Below, one piece after another: positions 58,534-64,000 of a stretch of DNA of 64,000 nt; within the stretch, counting starts at the first letter, position 1, and the number at the start of each line of letters is the position of its first letter. Source of the stretch: Streptomyces rubradiris. GTDB taxonomy: Bacteria > Actinomycetota > Actinomycetes > Streptomycetales > Streptomycetaceae. The notes under the pieces were generated by a model that was given only the letters and a program-made list of their open reading frames with translations, had not been told where the DNA came from and made no database searches. Location: NCBI RefSeq assembly GCF_016860525.1, contig NZ_BNEA01000015.1:1302001-1366000 (forward strand), read 5' to 3'. Both the position numbers and the translations under genes were made by a program.

Positions 58534-59553
58534 TCAGTCCGACGGGGTGCGGCGGGCCCGGCTCGGCTGGACGCGGGTGGGCTCGCCGGGCATCTTCGGG
58601 TATTCCGGCGGGTACGGCAGGTCGCCCAGGCCGTGGTCGTGTTCGTCCCGCCGGGCCAGTTCCAGCAGCGCGTCCAGGGAGTAGGCGTGGTCGTCCATGT
58701 CGGCGTGCACGTCGCCGAGTTCGGCGAACCGGGCGGGCATGGTGGCGAGGTCGAAGTCACGGGGGTGGGCGACGCCGACCTCCTCCCAGCGCAGGGGCGC
58801 GGAGACGGGGGCGTGCGGGCGGGGACGCACCGAATAGGCGGAGGCGATGGTGCGGTCCCGTGCCGTCTGGTTGTAGTCCAGGAAGATGCGGCGCCCGCGC
58901 TCCTCCTTCCACCACTTGATGGTGACGTGCTCGGGCATCCGGCGTTCCATCTCCCGGCCGACCGCGATCGCCGCGCGCCGCACCTGGGTGAAGGTCCAGC
59001 GGGGTTCGATGGGGACGAAGACGTGCAGCCCCCGGCCGCCGGAGGTCTTCGGCCAGCCGCGCAGACCGCCGAACTCCTCCAGTACCGCGCGCAGTTCGTG
59101 GGCGGCGCGGGCCGCGTCGGCGTAGTCGGTGCCGGGCTGCGGGTCGAGGTCGACGCGGAGTTCGTCGGGGTGGTCGACATCGGTGGCGCGGACCGGCCAG
59201 GGGTGGAAGGTGAGGGTGCCGTACTGGGCGGCCCACACCACGGCGGCCTCCTCGGTGGGGCACATCTCGTCGGCGCTGCGGCCGCTGGGGAAGGTGATGT
59301 GGGCGGTCGGGATCCAGTCGGGCATGCTCTTGGGCGCCCGCTTCTGGAAGAACCACTCGCCGCCGACGCCGTCCGGGTAGCGCTCCAGGGTGGTGGGGCG
59401 GTCGCGCAGGGCACGCAGGATGCCGGGGGCGACCGAGACGTAGTACCGGGCGAGGTCCAGCTTGGTGAAGCCCCGCTCCGGGAAGAACACCTTGTCCGGG
59501 CTGGACAGCCGTACGGTCCGGCCGCCGACCTCCAGTTCCACCGCATCACCCAT
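58534..59553 (-). CDS. LigD-type DNA polymerase/primase domain protein
   Basis: The 339-residue protein is a free-standing LigD polymerase (archaeo-eukaryotic primase) domain. The catalytic DLD lies in RVDLDPQPG, the conserved SGGRGLHVFVPI follows, and the third Asp is in FLDYNQ. Such enzymes fill gaps with ribonucleotides in non-homologous end joining or base-excision repair. It is divergent from an ATP-dependent DNA ligase gene 74 bases away, and the two probably work together. No Ku gene is in this window. ATG 59553 has TACGGT six bases upstream and is probably leaderless. Confidence 0.93.
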   Translation of the reverse strand: MGDAVELEVGGRTVRLSSPDKVFFPERGFTKLDLARYYVSVAPGILRALRDRPTTLERYPDGVGGEWFFQKRAPKSMPDWIPTAHITFPSGRSADEMCPTEEAAVVWAAQYGTLTFHPWPVRATDVDHPDELRVDLDPQPGTDYADAARAAHELRAVLEEFGGLRGWPKTSGGRGLHVFVPIEPRWTFTQVRRAAIAVGREMERRMPEHVTIKWWKEERGRRIFLDYNQTARDRTIASAYSVRPRPHAPVSAPLRWEEVGVAHPRDFDLATMPARFAELGDVHADMDDHAYSLDALLELARRDEHDHGLGDLPYPPEYPKMPGEPTRVQPSRARRTPSD

Positions 59554-59559
59554 GCGGCC

Positions 59560-59620
59560 ACCGTAGGCGCACCCCGCACACCTCGCATACCGGGCGAAGC
59601 CGTATGCATGCGCGCAGAAT
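59560..59620. promoter_or_regulatory. Divergent leaderless promoters of the polymerase and ligase genes
   Basis: TACGGT, read leftward from 59565 to 59560, ends 6 bases before the polymerase ATG. CAGAAT (59615-59620) ends 7 bases before the ligase ATG. Both promoters share the 74-base spacer. Confidence 0.5.
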
Positions 59621-59627
59621 CGGTGGC

Positions 59628-60713
59628 ATGGATCTGCCCGTCATGCCGCCCGTGAAGCCGATGCTCGCCAAGTCGGTGGCGAAGATCCCGCCGGGCATGC
59701 ACTACGAGGCCAAGTGGGACGGCTTCCGGTCGATCGTGTTCCGCGACGGGGCCGAAATCGAGCTGGGCAGCCGCACTGGCAAGCCGCTGACCAGGTATTT
59801 TCCCGAACTGGTCGAGGCGCTGAAGGAGCGGGTGCCCGAGCGGTGCGTACTGGACGGGGAGATCGTGATCGCGCGCGGTGGGCGGCTGGACTTCGACGCG
59901 CTGACCGAGCGCATCCACCCGGCCGCCTCCCGGGTGCGGATGCTGGCCGAGAAGAACCCGGCGTCCTTCGTCGCCTTCGACCTGCTGGCCCTGGACGACC
60001 ACGCCCTGCTCGACGTGGCGCTGTCCGATCGCCGCGCCCTGCTGGACCGGGCCCTGGCACACGCCACCCCGCCGGTGCACCTGGCGCCCTCGACGGCCGA
60101 CATCGAGGTGGCCCGGCACTGGTTCGAGCAGTTCGAGGGCGCCGGGCTGGACGGCGTCGTGGCCAAACCGCCGGACCTGCGCTACCTCCAGGACGAGCGG
60201 GCCATGTTCAAGGTGAAGCACGAGCGGACGGCGGACGTCGTCGTCGCCGGGTACCGCCTCCACAAGAGCGGCCCGGTGGTGGGTTCGCTGCTGCTGGGCC
60301 TCTACGACGAGCGGGGCCGGCTCCAGCACGTCGGCGTGTCGGCCGCGTTCTCCATGAAGAAGCGCGCCGAACTGGTCGAGGAGCTTCAGCCGCTGCGGAT
60401 GGACGACGTCTCGGGGCACCCGTGGGCCGCCTGGACGGACGAGGCCGCGCACGAGACGGCCCGGCTGCCGGGCGCGCCGAGCCGCTGGTCCGGGAAGAAG
60501 GACCTGTCCTGGGTGCCGCTGCGGCCGGAGCGGGTGGCCGAGGTGGCCTACGACCACATGGAGAACGGGCAGCGTTTCCGGCACACCGCCCGCTTCCGCC
60601 GCTGGCGCCCGGACCGCACGCCGGAGAGCTGCACGTACGCCCAGCTGGAGGAGCCGGTGCGCTACGACCTGGCGGAGGTGCTCGGCGAGAAGGGCCCGCG
60701 GGAGCCCGGCTGA
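59628..60713 (+). CDS. ligC: ATP-dependent DNA ligase (LigC-type)
   Basis: The 361-residue ligase has motif I EAKWDGFR with the adenylated Lys29, motif III-like DGEIVI, motif IV GVVAKPPD and motif V VKHERTADVVVAGYR. It ends in a compact oligonucleotide-binding domain and lacks nuclease or polymerase domains. In mycobacteria LigC acts in repair with stand-alone polymerases, and the divergent polymerase gene here fits. ATG 59628 is the start; the frame is open slightly upstream. Confidence 0.92.
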   Translation: MDLPVMPPVKPMLAKSVAKIPPGMHYEAKWDGFRSIVFRDGAEIELGSRTGKPLTRYFPELVEALKERVPERCVLDGEIVIARGGRLDFDALTERIHPAASRVRMLAEKNPASFVAFDLLALDDHALLDVALSDRRALLDRALAHATPPVHLAPSTADIEVARHWFEQFEGAGLDGVVAKPPDLRYLQDERAMFKVKHERTADVVVAGYRLHKSGPVVGSLLLGLYDERGRLQHVGVSAAFSMKKRAELVEELQPLRMDDVSGHPWAAWTDEAAHETARLPGAPSRWSGKKDLSWVPLRPERVAEVAYDHMENGQRFRHTARFRRWRPDRTPESCTYAQLEEPVRYDLAEVLGEKGPREPG

Positions 60714-60750
60714 GCGACCGTCACCGTGCGCGCCGCGGGCGCGGGCGTCA

Positions 60751-61941
60751 CTACGGCCGCATGAGCACCTTGACGGCACCGTCCTGCTTGCGCTGGAACA
60801 TCTCGTAGGCGTGCGGTGCCTCCGCCAGCGGCAGCCGGTGCGTGGCGAAGTCGTCCACGCCGAGCGGGTCGTCGTCCGTGAGGTAGGGGATGATCTGGTC
60901 GGCCCAGCGGCGGACGTTGGCCTGGCCCATGCGGAGCTGGATCTGCTTGTCGAAGAGGGTGAGCATCGGCATCGGGTCGGCCATGCCGCCGTAGACGCCG
61001 CTGAGCGAGATCGTGCCGCCGCGGCGGACCAGGTCGATCGCCATGTACAGGGCGCCGAGCCGGTCGATGCTGAAGCGTTCGGCGAGCGGACCGCTCAGTT
61101 TGCGGGGCATCATCGCGGTCGCCGTCTGGGCGAGCTTGGCGGCGGCGCTGCCGTGCGCCTCGGTGCCCACCGCGTCGATCACGGCGTCCGGGCCCCGGCC
61201 GCCGGTCACCTCCCGGATCGCGTGGACCAGTGCCTTCTCGTCGTCGAAGGCCCTCAGGTCGTACGTCTCGACCCCGCGCCGCTGCGCCCGGGCGAGCCGC
61301 TCGGGCACCAGGTCCACGCCGAAGACGCGTTCCGCGCCGCGGGCCCTGGCGATCCGGCAGGCCATGTCGCCGATCGGGCCGAGGCCGAGGACGGCGAGGG
61401 TTCCGCCGGGCGGGACGGCGGCGTACTCGACGGCCTGCCAGGCGGTGGGCAGCACGTCGGAGAGGTAGACGAACCGGTCGTCCGGCGGTCCCTCGGGAAC
61501 CTTGATCGGGCCGAACTGCGCCTGCGGGACCCGTAGGTACTCGGCCTGGCCGCCGGGCACGGCACCGTACAGGCGGGTGTAGCCGAACAGGGCCGCGCCC
61601 ATGCCCTCGCCGGTGACCTGGGTCGTCTCGCACTGGGTGGGCAGGCCCGTGTCGCACATGAAGCAGTGTCCGCAGGCGATCTGGAAGGGCACCACGACCC
61701 GGTCGCCGGGGCGCAGGTGCGGTACTTCCGGGCCGACCTCCTCCACGATGCCCATGGGCTCGTGACCGAGGATGTCGCCGGGCGTCATGAACGGGGTGAG
61801 CACCTCGTACAGATGCAGGTCGGAGCCGCACAGTCCGGTGGACGTCACGCGGATGACCGCGTCCGTGGGTTCCTCGATCCGCGGGTCGGGCACGTCCTCG
61901 ACCCGGACGTCCCGCTTGCCCTGCCAGGTGACTGCCTTCAT
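60751..61941 (-). CDS. Zinc-dependent alcohol dehydrogenase (formaldehyde-dehydrogenase-like)
   Basis: The 396-residue medium-chain dehydrogenase has the catalytic zinc residues in CGSDLHLYE and GHEPMG, the structural zinc cysteines in CGHCFMCDTGLPTQC, and the cofactor motif GLGPIG. The long insert with TTQVTGEGMGAALFGYTRLYG is typical of the glutathione-independent formaldehyde-dehydrogenase subgroup. The substrate is unknown. ATG 61941 follows GGGAG at 8 bases; GTG 61950 is an alternative. It is 37 bases from the convergent ligase end and lies behind the MarR gene. Confidence 0.9.
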   Translation of the reverse strand: MKAVTWQGKRDVRVEDVPDPRIEEPTDAVIRVTSTGLCGSDLHLYEVLTPFMTPGDILGHEPMGIVEEVGPEVPHLRPGDRVVVPFQIACGHCFMCDTGLPTQCETTQVTGEGMGAALFGYTRLYGAVPGGQAEYLRVPQAQFGPIKVPEGPPDDRFVYLSDVLPTAWQAVEYAAVPPGGTLAVLGLGPIGDMACRIARARGAERVFGVDLVPERLARAQRRGVETYDLRAFDDEKALVHAIREVTGGRGPDAVIDAVGTEAHGSAAAKLAQTATAMMPRKLSGPLAERFSIDRLGALYMAIDLVRRGGTISLSGVYGGMADPMPMLTLFDKQIQLRMGQANVRRWADQIIPYLTDDDPLGVDDFATHRLPLAEAPHAYEMFQRKQDGAVKVLMRP

Positions 61942-62132
61942 GGGTCGCACTCCCTAGGTCACGTTCGGCCTCGTCCGTGTGCGGTCGCGGCCGGGTACCC
62001 GTGCGCGCCGGTGCCGAACCCGGTGGCGGGCTGCGGCGTACGGCACCTGACGCCCGGCGTGCGGCACCTGACGCCCGGCATTGGGCGCCCGGTGCGGGGA
62101 GGCTCACGGCGGGGCGGTGGCCGTGGGGGCGG

Positions 62133-62651
62133 TCAGCCTTGGGTGGCCAGGGGCTCGGCCGGCTCGCGCGGGGGCTCGGCGGGGTGCGGGGGCTCGGCGG
62201 GGTGCGGGGGCTCGGGGTTGCGCAGGCTCTCGGCCGCGTCGGCGACCCGGCGGATCAGCTCGAAGAACACGGTCCGCTCCTCGGCGGTCAGCGGGGCGAG
62301 GAAGACCTGGTTCATCCGGGTGGTGCGGACGGACAGCTTGCGGTGGGTGCGCGCGCCCTCCTCGGTGAGGCGGAGCAGGAAGCGCCGGCCGTCGCGCGGG
62401 TCGCGCACCTTGTGCAGCAGTCCGCGGCGGTCGAGCCGGCTGATCACCTCGGCGATGGTGGAGCGGTCCAGGCCCACCCGCTCCCCCACGGTCCGCTGGT
62501 CGAGTCCGGGCTCGGCGACGAGCGCGTTCATGACCGCGAACTGCGGCGAGGTGATCTCTTCCGAGACCATCGTGTTCCACAGCAGGTAGTGGGCCTGCTG
62601 GAGCCGCCGGGCGAGGTGTCCGGGATGGGTGCCGAGGTCCACCGCGGCCAT
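62133..62651 (-). CDS. MarR-family transcriptional regulator
   Basis: The 172-residue protein has the winged helix of MarR (QRTVGERVGLDRSTIAEVISRLDRRGLLHKVRD, about 53-85) and flanking dimer helices. The last 20 residues are a short repeat of PPHPAE. MarR proteins usually sense aromatic acids or other small molecules and repress a divergent gene; here the divergent genes are the CoA-transferase subunits pcaIJ, so control of beta-ketoadipate breakdown is likely. The ATG at 62651 has GGGGAG in front. A TCGTT-N9-AACGA inverted repeat lies in the spacer. Confidence 0.9.
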   Translation of the reverse strand: MAAVDLGTHPGHLARRLQQAHYLLWNTMVSEEITSPQFAVMNALVAEPGLDQRTVGERVGLDRSTIAEVISRLDRRGLLHKVRDPRDGRRFLLRLTEEGARTHRKLSVRTTRMNQVFLAPLTAEERTVFFELIRRVADAAESLRNPEPPHPAEPPHPAEPPREPAEPLATQG

Positions 62652-62670
62652 GTGCGCTCCCCTGATCGAT

Positions 62671-62689
62671 TCGTTGGTGCACTGAACGA
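62671..62689. promoter_or_regulatory. TCGTT-N9-AACGA inverted repeat (MarR operator candidate)
   Basis: Perfect 5-base half-sites in the 187-base divergent region between the MarR gene and pcaI. It could serve autoregulation, as it is about 20 bases upstream of the MarR start. Confidence 0.4.
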
Positions 62690-62838
62690 TACCCGGCCGC
62701 CAAACCGGCTGTCTTGTTCTGTGAGCGCGGGAAATCCAGGTCTTGACGGTCTTCGTCTCCGGTGGCAGCGTGAGCGGCACCTCACGAAATACTCAGTGCC
62801 CTGACTATTCGGGGTACCGGAGAGACGGAGCTTCACGC

Positions 62839-63594
62839 ATGGACAAGGTGGTGGCCACCGCCGGCGAGGCGGTGGCCGATGTGCCGGACGGCGCGTCCCT
62901 CGCCGTCGGCGGGTTCGGGCTCAGCGGCGTGCCCGACGTGCTGATCCAGGCGCTGTACGAGCGCGGCGTCGGCGGGCTGAAGGTGGTGTCGAACAACTGC
63001 GGGGCGATGGAGTCCGGGCTGGCGGTGCTGCTGGCCGCGGGCCGGATCGCCCGGGTGACCGGCTCCTACATCGGCGGCAACAAGGAGTTCGCCCGCCAGT
63101 ACCTGGCCGGTGAGCTGGAGCTGGAGCTGATCCCGCAGGGCACGCTGGCCGAACGGCTGCGCGCGGGCGGCGCCGGCATCCCCGCCTTCTACACCCCCGC
63201 CGGCGTCGGCACCCAGGTCGCCGAGGGCGGACTGCCCTGGCGCTACGACGGCTCGGGCGGGGTCGCGCTGGCCTCGCCGCCGAAGGAGGTGCGGGAGTTC
63301 GACGGCGTGGAGTACGTGCTGGAGCGGGGCATCCGCACCGACTTCGCGCTGGTCAGGGCCGCGCGCGGGGACCGGCACGGAAATCTGGTGTTCCGCAGGT
63401 CGGCGCGGAACTTCAACCCGTTGGCCGCGATGGCCGGCCGGGTCACGATCGCCGAGGTGGAGGAACTGGTCGAGCCCGGCGCGATCGATCCGGACGCGGT
63501 GCACGTGCCGGGCGTCTTCGTGCAGCGGGTGGTGCCGCTCACCCCGGAGCAGGCGGCCGACAAGCGGATCGAGTTCCGGACGGTGAGCGGCTGA
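62839..63594 (+). CDS. pcaI: 3-oxoacid (3-oxoadipate) CoA-transferase subunit A
   Basis: The 251-residue alpha subunit has the glycine-rich [16 protein letters not shown] and the CoA-binding [20 protein letters not shown] region. With subunit B it moves CoA from succinyl-CoA to 3-oxoadipate (or acetoacetate), late in aromatic acid breakdown. Recalled synteny with pca genes favours 3-oxoadipate, but succinyl-CoA:acetoacetate transferase remains possible. ATG 62839 follows GGAG at 8 bases. Its TGA shares a base with the start of the next gene (TGATG). Confidence 0.9.
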   Translation: MDKVVATAGEAVADVPDGASLAVGGFGLSGVPDVLIQALYERGVGGLKVVSNNCGAMESGLAVLLAAGRIARVTGSYIGGNKEFARQYLAGELELELIPQGTLAERLRAGGAGIPAFYTPAGVGTQVAEGGLPWRYDGSGGVALASPPKEVREFDGVEYVLERGIRTDFALVRAARGDRHGNLVFRRSARNFNPLAAMAGRVTIAEVEELVEPGAIDPDAVHVPGVFVQRVVPLTPEQAADKRIEFRTVSG

Positions 63595-64000
63595 TGGCCT
63601 GGACACGCGAGGAGATGGCCGCCCGCGCGGCCCGTGAACTGCGGGACGGCCAGTACGTGAACCTCGGGATCGGTCTGCCGACGCTGATCCCCAACCACCT
63701 TCCCGAGGGGGTCGAGGTGGTGCTGGAGTCGGAGAACGGCATCCTGGGCACCGGCCCGTATCCCACGGAGGACCAGGTCGACCCCGATCTGATCAACGCC
63801 GGCAAGGAGACCGTGACGGTGCTGCCGGGCGCCTCCTTCTTCGACTCGGCGCTGTCCTTCGCGATGATCCGGGGCGGGCACATCGATGTCGCCGTGCTGG
63901 GCGCGATGCAGGTGTCCGCCGGGGGCGATCTGGCCAACTGGGCGGTGCCCGGAAAGCTGGTCACCGGGATCGGGGGCGCGATGGACCTGGTGCACGGTGC
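63594..64000 (+). CDS. pcaJ: 3-oxoacid CoA-transferase subunit B (partial, runs off the window)
   Basis: The first 135 codons of the beta subunit are present. The catalytic Glu lies in [11 protein letters not shown], after [13 protein letters not shown]; later segments LPGASFFDS and [14 protein letters not shown] are family-typical. ATG 63594 overlaps the pcaI stop codon, so the subunits are translated together. The 3' end is beyond the window. Confidence 0.9.
   Translation, partial: MAWTREEMAARAARELRDGQYVNLGIGLPTLIPNHLPEGVEVVLESENGILGTGPYPTEDQVDPDLINAGKETVTVLPGASFFDSALSFAMIRGGHIDVAVLGAMQVSAGGDLANWAVPGKLVTGIGGAMDLVHG

Noticed and set aside
1..64000. Prophage, integrative element or recent island
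   Set aside because: No integrase, tRNA-end repeat, transposase or composition shift was visible. Gene order looks like stable Streptomyces chromosome.

Overview
The window is chromosomal DNA of a Streptomyces or a very close relative. G+C is very high, codon third positions are almost all G or C, GTG starts are frequent, genes commonly overlap by 4 bases (ATGA or GTGA), and lineage markers are present (an SsgA-like sporulation protein, a WhiB-like protein, a 43-residue LPFR-motif protein). From memory the order runs parallel to about SCO6702-SCO6772 of S. coelicolor, reversed; this was not checked. I see no tRNA, rRNA, CRISPR, insertion sequence or prophage gene.

Layout. 1-4.6 kb: the start of a leftward gene, an SGNH hydrolase, a GH36 alpha-galactosidase and a tyrosine phosphatase. 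4.5-18.4 kb: the hopanoid locus, all leftward. It runs hpnC, hpnD, a small bridging ORF, hpnE, a polyprenyl diphosphate synthase, shc, hpnG, hpnH, ispG, dxs and hpnO, then an XRE/cupin regulator and a 40-residue membrane protein. It makes isoprenoid precursor (dxs, ispG), farnesyl diphosphate, squalene (hpnC/D/E), hopene (shc), adenosylhopane (hpnH), and then extended and aminated hopanoids (hpnG, hpnO). 18.7-25.7 kb: a second leftward operon with a TagGH-type ABC exporter, a family-2 glycosyltransferase, two CDP-alcohol phosphotransferases, a glycerol-1-phosphate dehydrogenase homologue and a LicC-like nucleotidyltransferase. It looks like a pathway for making and exporting a polyol-phosphate glycoconjugate, and is my main candidate for an undescribed system. 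26.3-34.8 kb: cation exporter, idi, HATPase, crotonase-fold protein, LPFR peptide, tex, DinB and an ABC-F protein. 34.9-41.5 kb: amino-acid oxidase, repeats, two secreted peptidases, and a sugar kinase/macro-domain pair. 41.5-49 kb: amino-acid permease, MerR regulator and a beta-oxidation operon. 49-57 kb: enoyl-reductase-like protein, small proteins, endonuclease V, ssgD, a second ABC-F gene with a long structured leader, ddaH, acyl-ACP desaturase and WhiB. 57-64 kb: LacI regulator, a divergent LigD-polymerase/LigC pair, a zinc alcohol dehydrogenase, MarR regulator and pcaIJ, the last cut by the window end.

Several signals lie outside genes. Three tandem palindromes at exactly 15-bp spacing precede the acyl-ACP desaturase, and the same half-sites precede the SGNH hydrolase 54 kb away. 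Twin TTGCC-N5-GGCAA operators precede the XRE gene. A 21-codon upstream ORF is coupled to hpnC. The ABC-F leader combines a three-codon ORF with a 12-bp long-range helix. Many genes have a TANNNT box 6-7 bases before the start codon, as expected for leaderless mRNAs. Gene functions are inferred from motifs and context; start codons were chosen by ribosome-binding sites and overlaps.
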